Below are positions 35,824 through 47,749 of a stretch of DNA of 64,000 nucleotides, piece by piece. Where the stretch lies: the NCBI GenBank assembly GCA_021018995.1, contig CM037590.1, positions 40,116,287 to 40,180,286 of the forward strand. The letters run 5' to 3'. The translations under genes were made by a program, and so were the position numbers. Under the pieces are notes generated by a model that searched no databases, was not told the DNA's origin, and saw only the letters and a program-made list of their open reading frames with translations. Origin of the DNA: Chloranthus sessilifolius (taxonomy: Eukaryota; Streptophyta; Magnoliopsida; Chloranthales; Chloranthaceae). Positions within the stretch are counted from its first letter, which is position 1. Every line of letters starts with the position of its first letter.

Positions 35824-37203
35824 TGATCGATTTAGAATGTAACCCTTGCAAGTGCACAAGATCTATCATGGCAAGAGGGTGTCGAACCCACAGGAAACGT
35901 GAATTTTAATTAATTCTTTAGAGATTTTAAAAACATCCCTAAGGAAGTACCAAAGGCGATTCAATTTTACCAAAAACTTAACGACTTTTCCTAAATGCGA
36001 AAAATAAATTAATCTAAACAATTAATTCTTGATAAATCTACTTAACAATATTAAAATGAGATCAAGGAATATGCTACCTGCATTCGCACTTTTCTATCAT
36101 TAAAACCCACGGTTTCATTAAATCATCATTCACACCATCATTCATCTAGAAAAATGACTTGAAATAAAATATGATCATCAATCCCAAGATACCTATCTAA
36201 AAACAATGACTCATTTTAACATCATGCAGTATGAGTCATGTAAAAAGCATAAGCGATCTCATGATATTTAGATCGACAATCAAGACATAATCGCTTCTGA
36301 CTAGATCACTGCAGTCCAGATCTAGCGATTACTACCGTTGATACGCGTAATCAACTTCATAACAAAGCATTTAAAATATTTTCAATCACACAAACTTTGA
36401 GCAAAACGATTCCATGATAACAATAATAGATGGTATTAATCATAAACATAGTACTTATCCTGGGGATCGCATCTTCCCGATCTATCGATTTAGTAGCCAT
36501 CTTTGGTGTTTGATCTCCTTTTCTTTCAAAGTCATTCCTCTTTATTTCTTCCAAAAGATATTTGCAATTGTTTTTCCTAAATACAATCGAATTTCGAGAA
36601 AATAATGCAAATCCTGACAATCTACCCCGAATAAACCCAGAAGAGAGAGAAGTAGACTTGAAAACATGAAGACAATATTCCCCCAAAGTGAAGTCCCCTA
36701 AAAACTAAAAAGAAAAAATGAATAATATTCTACTTGCAAAAATAATAATCCCCTAAGAAACTCGTGGCTTCCCTTTTTATAATAGCCTAACCCTAATACC
36801 TCTCTCGATTGACATCTAAGAGTAATTTTCGTGAATTCCCGCCTAGCTTTGCATCAGATACTGCCTCGGTATTTTGCTCATAATTTTCTGTACCGAACTC
36901 GGATTGAGGTGATTCTTGAAGCGTTGGAAAGCTGACGACGAGCTCTACAACTTTTATGTTTTAGCAATTTCCTGAATCTGACGTCTTGAAGGTCCAAATT
37001 GAGCTGCAAGTCGCACTAAGTTCTCAATGACCCAAAATAGCAGTGTTTTGACATTATTTTCGGGATTCTTGGGCTGTTTTAGAAACTTGGACTGTATTTA
37101 CCTGAAACACTTCAAATCTAGCAAATCTCATCAGATAGCCTTCATCGGACGGCTAAATATAGGTATTTAGGGGTGAAATATCATCATATTTCACTACTCA
37201 TCA
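35824..37203 (-). repeat. 5' LTR of Athila-like fossil (right copy)
   Basis: 1380 bp, colinear with 26040-27431. The two copies differ more by small insertions and deletions than by substitutions. Confidence 0.92.
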
Positions 37204-37379
37204 GGATGCCTCATGCTCAATCCAACTAGATCGGTCAAGGTTAAAAATATTCGGCTCAGGCAGATTGAGTATTAGGTCGAACCATACCTATGATGTACTG
37301 GATAACAACTTTTTATTCACAAATCATAGCCAATTATATGATGGTGTAAAATTTGGGTTTTCAAATGACGCCTAGGAGG

Positions 37380-37546
37380 TGTTATTTACAAATTCACTTT
37401 TTTACATATAGACATGGATTTCTAAATTCCAGTGGATTTACTAAATCCAAATCCAAACTTTAAAATGTGGAACCCAACGGTGGATTTGGATTTAGGAGAT
37501 CCAAATCCAAATCCCAAAATTCAAATCCACGTTCCCAAACGCAGCC
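37380..37546. mobile_element. Partial Tourist-like MITE
   Basis: The right end, GTTCCCAAACGCAGCC, is the complement of a GGCTGCGTTTGG start. The interior has AAATCCAAATCC motifs in both orientations. The left end is not recognised. Confidence 0.4.
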
Positions 37547-39241
37547 TTCAATAAATCTAAACTGAATCTATGGTATTCTTGTTTCTTATCTTAGTTATTA
37601 GTATGCCATTCTCTTCTAGAGTTCATACTCTAGCTCATACCATCGTTATAAATCTTGCCATAGGAATTTAATAGAGTTGTTTAAAAGTTATTGTGGCTCC
37701 CTTCCAGCCTAGGATCCATTTAATCAATAACTATTTCTCTCTCTCTGTAACGACTTTGGTGTTGTTAACGTTGAATCGTTGACATTTGATGAGAAGTTAA
37801 GATTAAAGGAAAGTACTCGGAGCTCATCACCATGTACATAATTTTCGAGGACGAAAATATTATAAGGGGAGAGAATGTAACAACCTGAATTTTTTGACTT
37901 TTTTTTATTGCTGTTAGATGATATTTTATACTCTGTTTGGTGTTAGCGCTTCACATCAGAACCAACCCTGTTTTAGAAAACTTATTTAAACTTTCTTTCT
38001 CATTCTATTCTTTTAAGAAACTCTAGCCGTCTCTTTCTTTTCTTTTTCTTAAGAGAACCCTAGCCGTCACCACCCTTCTTCTCCACCTATCTCATCTCTA
38101 AACTTCTAAATCTTTTCCCCTAAAACTATTATGTTATTTTACAAGAATCACTGTGATTTATTTTTCATTATCAAAATCGAGGAGAAAGAAGAAGGAGAAA
38201 TCGTGGATGGGTCATCACGTGGACGCCAATTTTTATCGCCCTAATCGTCGTCAATTTTCCGATCACGCCTCGAGGTGGGTACCCATCCATCCATTTCGTT
38301 TTTCTCAAATCCAGTCGGGTAGGATATGATTCAATCGCGTGTCGACTAGCTAAATAAATGAATCTTATTTTATGCTTGCTTTAAATTGCTAATAAAGAAA
38401 ATAAGATGGCTAACTGTAGTCATAGATTTTATTTTAATTATTTTCTTTTCTCTTTAGTATATTTTAAATATTATATAAGTATTTAATTATTTAAATATAA
38501 TAATTGCGCACATATCTCACATGTTTAGAATATAGATTTATATTTCATATTAGTGACTAACACATAAATAATCCCTTGCCTAGTATACTAGAATAAGAAG
38601 ACAGAAATTAGTCATGTCTCTCTATTGGTGGAAACTACCCAATGTGCCACATCACTGCCCTCCATATCTTTTGCAAGCCCTACAACACATGACCTCTCAT
38701 TTGATTATGATTTTTCTTATATGTGAAAACTAAAAAGTAATGGGGGAGCAATAAAATCCACATTACTTAGAAAGGGCCCAAGCATCGGTTAAAATCTCAT
38801 AAAAACGATACGTATCTTTCAACCCCAAAACCGATACGTATCGAATGATACATTTCAATGTATCGTCCGAAATTTTAGATTTTTGTATGAGAAACACAAA
38901 TATGGTACCTTGAATGTACCGTATCAGTGAGGTCCAAAACAGATACTTATCGATATTGGACGATATTTTGACCTATGGGCCCAAGGCCCTTTTGTTAATT
39001 GAAGTGAGCTCTAGCCTTCGTTTAATTAGAATGAGCCTCAAGTCCACCCTATTATCTACTATTGGCCTATGACCCTCTAGTTAACATAACGAGTCTCAGA
39101 CGTTTTAAGTAATGGCCCGAGACCCTCTTTTAACACCAGGCCCAAACTCCCTTCCACTTAAAGACCAATGGCCTGTAGTCTCTTTTCTGTTTCAGATTCG
39201 TTCGACGCATATATTAGGCATTCTTAAAAGAGGGTCTATAA

Positions 39242-39394
39242 CAAGGATCAAAATATCAGCCAAAATTTTGGCTTCAGGCATGACCGAAACCGAAATTTTG
39301 GACCGAAATTTCGACCGATAATTTCGATCCCATACAAAATATGACCAAAATTTCGGTCCAAATTGTCGTTTCGGTTCTGAAATTTTGATCCTTG
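39242..39394. mobile_element. hAT-type MITE inserted in the Tekay-like LTR
   Basis: 153 bp. It begins CAAGGATCAAAATATC and ends GAAATTTTGATCCTTG, flanked by a perfect octamer GTCTATAA (39234-39241 and 39395-39402). It is a short relative of 18589-18976, with CCGAAATTTTGG-type motifs inside. Confidence 0.87.
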
Positions 39395-39617
39395 GTCTAT
39401 AAGGTGATCCTTGGGAGCACCAAGGATGGTGCACCACTTATTTTTCATCCTCCGAAAATTATATATTGTATAATCACTTCTAAGGTGATCTTGATTCTTT
39501 ATGAAGGAAAAATCCAAAGATAAGTCCATCTTCTATTTATTTATTTTATTCTTTTTTGAGTTTCTTCGGAACCCTAAATCTTTCGAAAATTTTTGAAATC
39601 GATTGATCAATTCAGTC

Positions 39618-39925
39618 TTCCGATCGATCTGATGTTGGACCGTAACCTATCTAATGCTGAACTTTGACCCATCTGATATTGAACCTCGACCCATTTGATG
39701 CTGGACTTTGACCCATCTGATGTTGGACCGTGACCCATCTGATGTTGGACCTCGACCCATCTGATGATAGACCTTGACTCATTTGATGCTCGACCGTGAC
39801 CTATCTGATGCTGGACCTTGACACATCTGATGTTGGACCATAACCCATCTGATGTTGGACTTTGACCCATCTGATGTTGAACCTTAACCCATCTGATGTT
39901 GGACTGTGACCCATCTGATCGTGAA
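39618..39925. repeat. 22-bp minisatellite, about 14 units
   Basis: Degenerate units of GACCCATCTGATGTTGGACC plus two variable bases. No frame is closed by stops on the minus strand, so a spurious 110-codon ORF reads through it with a 22-residue period. Confidence 0.92.
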
Positions 39926-40299
39926 CCAATGAGACCCATCCATTAAAACGAGTACCACTTTATTTAATAATTTAAGTTGTCTAGGCATCATTATATCTAA
40001 CCGTTCCTGAGCCTTTAAATTGTAATATATAATTAAATGTATTATATATAATCTAGGTTGTATATTATTATATTCTATATAAATTTTGGTACTCAAGTAC
40101 CTTTTTATTTAATAATGTAACCTGTCACACAATGTACTAATATAATATTACTATTTCAGGCACTAAATTGACTCCCTGTTTCAAACTTTTGTGTTTCGAT
40201 CGATCGACCATTATGTTCGATCCATCGATCCACACCTCAACCACAATCGACCTTAAAGGCTTATAATATAATATATAAGTATGTATAATATTATATTAT

Positions 40300-40506
40300 A
40301 ATAAAAGTTTATATTATATAATATTATATTAAGGTGAAAGCTTATACTATATAATGCTATATTAAGGTAAATGCTACTATTATATAATATTATATTAACA
40401 TGGAGGCTTATGTTATATAATATTATGATAAGGAAAATATTTATATTATATAATATTATATTAAAGTAAAGACTTTTATTATAGAACATTATATTAAAGT
40501 GTGGGT
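40300..40506. repeat. 33-bp AT-rich minisatellite, about 6 units
   Basis: Units of the form TTATATTATATAATATTATA followed by TTAAGGTGAAAGC repeat every 33 bp. Because 33 is a multiple of three, the minus strand shows an 11-residue repeat that is not a real protein. Confidence 0.88.
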
Positions 40507-42702
40507 TCCTATATTTAACAGTATATTATACAACATTTTATTATATAATACTCTGACATAAGATACAGTATTATAGTGTTATCTTATTTTAATCATATAA
40601 ATTACTTTTAATATAAAGCATGGCATCATTCATGTTCCGAATTTGTTGGTTAAGATTATAGAATATTTCATTCGATCGATCGACAATTATGTCCGACCAA
40701 TCGATTCCAAAATCGATCGAATCGATTCTCATCCGAACAAACGACTAGCCTTACTTTTTTATTTCACCTTATTCATGACCAAACTTTAATACACCATCTG
40801 ATCGATAGTCGTGATTAACTTAATCTTTAAAATAATAATATTTTTTATTTAAATATTTAATAATAATAATATTATTATATATATATATATATATCACTTT
40901 TATTGTTTCAATGCGACCATTTCGATAACACAAAGTGTTAGAACTTTGATACATTTATGAAATCGAACTCTAATCTTCAAGTTATCAAAAATATAATATT
41001 AACTCCGTTATGCTATATTTATATTGTTGTTGTAAATAAATATATGTATAAATATAACGATAATCCATATGTAAATTTTTTATATGTGTGATAATTTTAT
41101 ACTTATATTTTGATCATTATGCGAGTTAAGGATATATTAGGTCATATGACGCAAGTATATGAGATCAAGTCTACGCTTAGGCGTGGTGATTTACTGAGAT
41201 TGTATTGAACTATAAAATATATCGTATTCACACACATGCCTTATAACTCATGGTGGTATGAGACATCATTACGAGTAGGGTGAGTGCGAATTTAATGTAA
41301 TCGTTTATACGATGACATATACGGTGACCCGATTACCCCGAGTTCTAATACGATAAGATAAGATATAAGTTAAGATATAAGGTTTTGACCTTTAGGCTAT
41401 AGTCATGGTGGGAGTTTTTTCACGGTCACGTGAAACTCAGAATGTAGGCATTTATGTACGGATGTAACACATGTATGGTAGTATGGGATGCCACACAAAA
41501 TACATTCATGTTACTACGAAACTCGTTCTTTGGAAAACGTGATTTGTAAAGTATATCGCACCATGTTCATTGTGAATTCAGGTCTTAGAGGTATGTTATG
41601 TTATGAGTATGATAAGATAAGATAAGTTATGAGTACGATAATAAAACACTGCTGTATAGGCCAACAAAAGATTAAGAACTTAAATCTCTATACGTGTCGT
41701 TCCTTGCGTAGCCACTGTAAGGGCAACAACGTCTTTCAAACAAGATGGGTCTTTGGGAGACATTATGAGTTATGAGTCATCGACCGCTCCTGTGACTGGA
41801 TGAGGTGTATGATATGATATGATATATAGGACGTTATGATATGGTGGTATGATATTATGGTGACCCTCACATGATAGCTCTAGCAGCAACTTTGACACAG
41901 GTCGTTTAAGATTTTATAAATATGTTAGTTATGCTCATGTGATGTACAGACGTATGTGCGAGAATAATGAAAGAAGATACGATATGATATGAGATATGAT
42001 AAGGTACGTTAGGATATGAGTGTCTAAATTATGGTTCTGCATTAATGATTAGGATTTGAGTTTACGATATGCACTTAATTTTATTATTATCTTCTGATTT
42101 CTTAAGATATTATGTTTATCACTCACTTGATGCACTTACAATGCACCTGGGTAGAATGAGCTGGATTGGTGGTGTATCCCACTAAGTTTACGTGACTGAG
42201 TAAACTTATCCCACGATAATCTAACAGTTGTAGGTGACTATCTTGACGGAGCGGACGTTGATTCCTTTATCCGATTAGTGCTGAGTACGTTGACCCACTG
42301 GACGTTGATTATTAGGACCCTTGGGAAGGTGACGCCACTGATTATCAGGAGGACCACAGTACTGATTTTGATCCAAGCGCCGACTATTGATATCTGTAGA
42401 CTCAGTATTTAGTTGGTTTTATATTTTTTTGTTGACGTTATAATTTTCCTTTATCGAATTTCTCTCCGACCTTAATTACATTTTATTAGTGGACCTATCG
42501 CATTTTGTTGCATTTATTCGACATTTATGATTGTCTTATATTTCACTTTTATATGCTGAGTTTTACGAATTTTATGGAATCAGGTTTGCGTGATAACTCT
42601 TATTAAATGTATGTCTGTTTATTATATTCGAGATATGTGCGGATCATAACTCAAAATTCTAAGCCCACAAGATAGGGTAGAATTTTGGGTTGTGACACTC
42701 TC

Positions 42703-43605
42703 ACTCTTCCAATATTTGGTGATTGTTTTTCCCGGGATGCAATATTTCATCTTACATGTGATTGTGACAATAGTTTTTACCCAATTGCAGCTACTTTATG
42801 TCTATGGCGATGCTCAGGTTAAATGAGTCGAATCTGTTACATGTTCAATCGGTTTCAATACCCTAGGAATCAAAGGACTATAGAGTTTCACGGCTTCCAT
42901 TTGATTATGTATGCTAATAAAAACTGCAGTGATCCAAGTTACAAATCATAAACGGTTGTAGATCGGTGCTCATTGGTGAGCGATGGCCCAAAATAATGCA
43001 CCGATACACTTAGGTATATTCGCCAATGGATGAGTATATAAGATGATCACGACTGCTAATCAATAAAAGGTCCGGCAGACTCGACGATTAGGTCGTGTGA
43101 ATACTTTACATATAACACATCATTAAATACATAAGACTTTCATCTCAATGATGATAAATTGTAATTCTTGAATTTGTTCAATAATCGATTTATTTTTAGT
43201 CATCTTGATATTAAATATTTAGAGACCAGAAAAACCTTTATGCAGTAGTAGAGTCGGGATTTTTCTGATGGGGTCACTCATTGCATTTTTTAAGAATTAT
43301 TTCTAAAATTTTTAAAAATGACACATCGGGCGTGAATCGCTTAGGTGTATTTGACTCAACAAATATTTTTTTTCGTATTTGACCTATCTCAAAATTTAGG
43401 TTCGACCTCTCATTCCCAACTCAGCCTAAAAAGTCAATTTTGGAGCCAACCAAACGAGAAAAAGGTTGTCAGACCAATTAGGCATCAGGTAAACCCAATC
43501 CGTTGACATAGATAGCTGCAAAGTAAGCACGGGAGATTTATAAGAGATATTTCTCGATACCTTTAATTTCAATCCAAGATTCTTCCTTTTCAAGGTTTCA
43601 TGCTT
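42703..43605. other. Intergenic DNA, no gene seen
   Basis: No supported exon or complete element. Confidence 0.5.
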
Positions 43606-43927
43606 TTAAATTGTTGACCGCTTCAAATCAGATAATGGAGATATTTTTTGTTCTAATATTTGACATAATAAGTCCACCGTAAGATGATCAGATATTGTTT
43701 CCATATGGCACACATCCACATCCACAAAAGTGATCCCAGAACTACGTTTGATGTATGCTGCCCATTTATTGTTTGCCTATGATTATGTTTATGTTTTCTA
43801 TGATGTGATCCTCATAAATGAAAATTGAAACTTTTGATGGTAGGATCATGATCTTAAGATCTGCAGTGTTGAAGATTGGGATGAAAAATAATCTCCAATA
43901 TTTGATTAGAAAAAGTCAATAATTTAA
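43606..43927. mobile_element. Local palindromic MITE family, copy 1
   Basis: The left end (AAATTGTTGACCGCTTC, then AGATAATGGAGAT) is complementary to the right end (GATTGGGATGAAAAATAATC, then GTCAATAATTT). The centre has ATGTGCC/GGCACA-type sequence. It is non-coding. Further full or half copies occur at 44165, 57545, 57795, 58395, 60313 and 61015. Confidence 0.7.
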
Positions 43928-44164
43928 GTACGCATGTGGAAACATGTGTGTCAAGTGGAATCAACAGCTTAACATAGATATAATGCCACAGGCACCCAAG
44001 AATCCTTGGTTGCGTTACCCTTTGGAAATGATAGATTCAAGGAGAGAAAAACGGAGGTGCGTAGCAAATGAAAATGAGAGAGTCAGGGAGCAAAATGATA
44101 AAGAGTCAGGAAGAGAAAAAATGGTAGCTTTAATAGGACCCACGAAATCAGGGAACCAAAGCCC

Positions 44165-44487
44165 AAAATCATTGATTGCTTTGGATCAGATGATGGAGAT
44201 TGAATTTCTCTCCAATCTTTCACACAAGGGATCTTGAAATTATGGCACACCCATCAAGACGATCAATTTTTTATTCAACATGGCAAGTATCCTAAAAAAG
44301 TAGCCCTAAAGTTACGTTTGAGCATGATGTGTGTCAAGTGATTTTAAGGTCACATTTCTAGGATATTTGCCATGTGGAATCTAAAACTGGCCATCTGATA
44401 AGTGGGACATGATCTCAAGATTCATTGGGTGGAAGATTGGGGTGAAACACGATCTCTATTATTTATTCTAAAGCATTCAATAATTTT
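44165..44487. mobile_element. Local palindromic MITE family, copy 2
   Basis: AAAATCATTGATTGCTTTGG and CCAATCTTTCACACAAGG on the left are mirrored by GGGTGGAAGATTGGGGTG and AAGCATTCAATAATTTT on the right. About 323 bp. Confidence 0.72.
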
Positions 44488-44489
44488 AG

Positions 44490-46005
44490 GTATAGATATC
44501 CTAAATATTCCATGGGCGCTATTAAAGTTAACTGAGATTTGAAAAAATAAAAGGTGCTTAGGAAATAAAAATGAGATATTGAAGGAGAAAAAAATAGTGT
44601 CTAACAAAACCATAGGCCCTCAAAAAGTATTTAATGGTGGGTACAATTGTTTGCAACTTTAAATTTTATATTAAAAATTATGATTGCAAATAAATATATC
44701 CTTAAATGATTTATTAAACTTTTAAAAAATAAAAATATCCGTTACTGATCTATTAAACTTTTAAAAAACTGCAAAACCAACAAAAAAAAAATTATTAGTT
44801 GCATGCTTGTCGGTTTGATGATGGGCTTTGGGGATCCTTCATAAAGATTGGTTACACATAAAAACTCTATCCTAAAAGGACCTATAAGATTTTTTATTTT
44901 TTTTTTAAAGGTGGGGGATCCCGGGACCCCCATAAGACAACGTAGCTTTGCCAGTGCCTTTGTACCTGCATCTTCAATTAAATACTTTTTCACTTTCACT
45001 AATGAATTTAAAAAATCTTTAGTGGTAGTACACTTACATAATGTATTGAATAACCTATTGTTTAGTGCATTGAAAATGTGGTCTTGAAAATTTTGATCAT
45101 CTTTCAGTCATTTAAATCGAACATCCGATCCTCGAGTAGTCGTACTTTTCACTGTTTACGCTATAGAAATTAGTGGATATGGTGTAGTGAAGGCATAAGC
45201 AATCATGAATTGTTGTAAGATAAATTGCACATTTTACTGTCATCTTTTGAAATTTAACCCATCAAATCGATCAAGTTTGATGAGATCTTGATTCATGAAC
45301 TTTATGCTTTGAGTCATTAAAATAATATATTGCCTTTAAATTGTTGATATGAATGGTGTTGAAAATAACTCCGAGGCACGTAGTTCACTACGTTGACTTA
45401 AAGACAATAGACGCTTCCACTTTGTCGGATAAACGAAGATGCAATTGAATTCCCAACGAATAACAGAACCCGGTGTTACCAAGAACCATATGTTCATTTC
45501 TAGATTGCACAATGAGAAATAGATGTTATTATTTCTTTTATTTTTGTTGTATCTTATATTTTAAAACAATGATTTAGATTCCTTAAATAGAAATCAAGTG
45601 GTGTGTTAATATACTCATTTCTTAAAAAGGCGTTGTACAAGTGTCCTTCTTAAAAGACACATCACTTTGGAAAGACACTTCTTTTAAAAAGACACATCTC
45701 TCGGGAAAAGACAAGTATAAAAAACTTTCAAATATCCAACCGTGTATATGATAATTAAGATTGCTAATTAATTAAAGGTCCGGTATCCTCAACGATCAGG
45801 TCATGTGAATACTTTTCATATAAATATAAGGGTTTAGGAGATTTTGAACCGAGTTGGCCCATCATATGAATGCTTTAAATTAGATTACAAATAATAATAA
45901 TAAATTTAAATTATTACCATAAATTTGGAAGGAAGTCTTACTAATTTTTATAATTGTTATGTTCTGCTTTAAATTTATTTACAAGCATTTTCATATTTGT
46001 TAAAA
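44490..46005. other. Intergenic DNA, no gene seen
   Basis: AT-rich. AAAGACAC(A/T)TC recurs around 45640-45710. No gene is supported. Confidence 0.5.
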
Positions 46006-46007
46006 TA

Positions 46008-46108
46008 GGGTGAATTGTCCCAAACCAGACTGCAAACTGGTTTGTTAACTATACCAACCTAAAATGCGAATTGATTTGCGGTTCAATTGGTTTCGACCGA
46101 ATTAGCGA
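46008..46108. mobile_element. Partial hAT-like MITE related to 2132-2430
   Basis: The right end, AATTAGCGAACCTTG, is the complement of the CA(A/G)GGTTC start of the element at 2132. The interior has AAACTGG/CCAGT and GGTTCAATTGG motifs. No target duplication was found. Confidence 0.4.
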
Positions 46109-46144
46109 ACCTTGGTCCATCCAAATGCTAGCTCTTTAAGAAAT

Positions 46145-46521
46145 GGGTGCAATTCAATCAATTTTCACTGTTAATTTGTTTGAAACCTGAAAAAACGGAA
46201 CTGAACTGAAATTGGTTCAGTTCGATTTCAGTTTTAGGTGGCAAAAAACCGAAAACCGGAAGGGGGAGGATGAGAAAACCAAAAAATTGAAAACACTGAA
46301 ATATATATATATATATATATTAAAAATCAAAAATCAAAAAATCAAAACCGAATTGAACCCAACCGAAAACCGATTTGAACTGAAAATTTCGTTTGCGGTT
46401 GTGGAATTTGGGGTTTCGATGCACCGAAACCGAATTGATTTCGGTTCAGGATCGGTTTATATGGAACCGACTTGAAAACCAAAAAACTCGGTCTCGATTC
46501 GCGACACCAAATTTGCATCCC
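46145..46521. mobile_element. hAT-like MITE rich in TCGGTT
   Basis: It begins GGGTGCAATT and ends AATTTGCATCCC. The flanking octamers TAAGAAAT and TAGGAGAT match at 6 of 8. The interior contains an (AT)n tract near 46303 and many CCGAAAACCG motifs. Confidence 0.55.
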
Positions 46522-46932
46522 TAGGAGATACCTTGCGCCAAAAAATTAAACTCTCTATGCATTCTAATATAGATGGTTTATAGCATATATCTTTCCAATG
46601 GTCCATACCAAACTGCATAGATCAGATGGTTGTAATACAAATTGGGCTACTTGGATTGATCAAACATGTGTGTCCCGTGATGCAAATCTAGTCTCTCGTG
46701 GCCCTATCAGTGCAGTGCAGGTCAGCCGAGTCAGATTTCTTTTTCTAAAATAAGGAAACATGAAGAATCTTGTAAGTGTCATCTCATTGTCTCAATATGA
46801 AAATGAAGAGCATTCCCTAGACATGGAGACCCCACATAAAATGGACGTGAGGAATCAAATCCTCAACCTAGGGGCGTTGTTGAGCCATCAAAAGAAACTT
46901 GGAAAACATCTCTTCCGAGATTAAAATACTAA

Positions 46933-46974
46933 GGTTGTATTTTGGCATAACTCTTTATCAGCTTCCTACCACAG

Positions 46975-47006
<32 letters not shown>

Positions 47007-47288
47007 CTTGCTTTAGCAGGCCCCCTTTCTCCTTGTTAACTCCCTACAAATCAAGGCTACCTCCCTACTTTATGCTAACTCTGTGCCAAAGCATATAAAA
47101 TCTGTTCCATCAAGGAGTGAGTAGAGAGCAAGGGAGAGCTGCTGGAACATATAAATCCTGCTATGCAAGGAGTTAGCAGGGAGAAGGGGGTCCTGCTAAA
47201 GCAGGCAGCAAGGATTTAAGAAAGAGAAAGGAAACCTGCTACACTTACTCTGACAGTGAGCTACCAAAGAGCTATGCCAAACACACTC
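46933..47288. mobile_element. Tourist-like (PIF/Harbinger) palindromic MITE, copy 2
   Basis: 356 bp between perfect TAA duplications (46930-46932 and 47289-47291). The left end, GGTTGTATTTTGGCATAACTC, mirrors the right AGAGCTATGCCAAACACACTC. CTGCTAAAGCAGG and GGAGTTAGCAGGGAG are shared with copy 1 at 19151. A (TA)n tract at 46978-47006 lies inside. TAA is the classic PIF/Harbinger target. Confidence 0.82.
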
Positions 47289-47291
47289 TAA

Positions 47292-47665
47292 CTCAACAAA
47301 TAATGCTCTGATGGTGGTAGGATGGACTCACTTGTCTATTACAAAACAAAACAAAAACGAGATGAAGTGGGGAGCAGTCAAAAAGCCATGCCTTGTTATG
47401 CCTTCTAAAAGATGGGCATTAGGGGCACACCACATTGGACAACAAACCGTTCTCTTTTGTATCTTGTTTTCTTTCTAAAGATCATATTCATAAGAGTGCT
47501 CCCCTCACCCCTATGGTCCGGCGGTGCATCTTTTGAGCTACTGAATCCTGTGTACAGCGTTACGCAGATTTTGTCACTCCCACAAATCTGTGAATCTAAT
47601 TTTCACTAGATTTTGTCCTTAAGATCAATGAGAATTAGAAGATCGATTAATACCCCGTCTTATAT
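47292..47665. other. Intergenic DNA, no gene seen
   Basis: Nothing recognisable on either strand. Confidence 0.5.
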
Positions 47666-47667
47666 TT

Positions 47668-47747
47668 TTGACGGGTAAGCTAGAATTGAACCTGGAGCCT
47701 CAAGGCTGTAGTATTGTCAACCTTCCAATTGAGCTACAAGCCCAACC
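47668..47747 (-). mobile_element. tRNA-derived SINE relic
   Basis: On the minus strand TTGTAGCTCAATTGG (A box) precedes AGGTTCAATTCTAG (B box). It resembles the relics at 7431 and 8031. Confidence 0.5.
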
Positions 47748-47749
47748 GA

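Larger units (their letters stand above)
26040..37203 (-). mobile_element. Athila-like Ty3/gypsy LTR retrotransposon fossil, full length
   Basis: 11.16 kb, flanked by a perfect 5-bp duplication GGATG (26035-26039 and 37204-37208). LTRs of 1392 and 1380 bp run TGATCGATTT...TACTCATCA on the plus strand. Coding order on the minus strand is gag, protease, RT, RNase H, integrase, then a 2.2-kb non-coding 3' part. Phrases such as RGVIEDVLVGIHKFVFPVDF, GWRVCIDYRKLN and [11 protein letters not shown] are characteristic of the Athila/Tat branch. The element is broken at many points, and no piece exceeds about 110 codons. The well-aligned stretch 27000-27290 versus 36770-37070 differs at only about two bases plus a few one-base indels, which points to a recent insertion. 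Confidence 0.93.
37746..42697 (+). mobile_element. Remnant Tekay/Del-like Ty3/gypsy element: long 3' LTR plus short interior piece
   Basis: The right part is a complete-looking 4.8-kb LTR (37876-42697). Before it lie about 130 bp of 3' interior with the typical ATTTTCGAGGACGAAAAT phrase and a polypurine tract (AAGGGGAGAGAA). CTCTC stands both at 37741-37745, just before a TGTAACGAC that resembles an LTR start, and at 42698-42702 after the LTR. This fits a 5-bp target duplication but lies in a CT microsatellite. It is a fossil with nearly all coding sequence absent. Confidence 0.75.
37876..42697 (+). repeat. 3' LTR, Tekay/Del-like, 4.8 kb
   Basis: It begins TGTAACAACCTGAATTTT and ends GAATTTTGGGTTGTGACA, imperfect inverted ends typical of Tekay/Del LTRs. 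It includes a leader-like part around 38030-38290 (AACCCTAGCCGTC, CGAGGTGGGTA) and two minisatellites, and it carries an inserted hAT MITE at 39242-39394. Confidence 0.78.

Noticed and set aside
39607-39939. 110-codon ORF on the minus strand
   Set aside because: It is produced by the 22-bp minisatellite reading through in all frames; the protein is a 22-residue periodic artefact inside an LTR.
40253-40489. 78-codon hydrophobic ORF on the minus strand
   Set aside because: It follows the 33-bp AT-rich minisatellite (11-residue period) and has no other gene signal.
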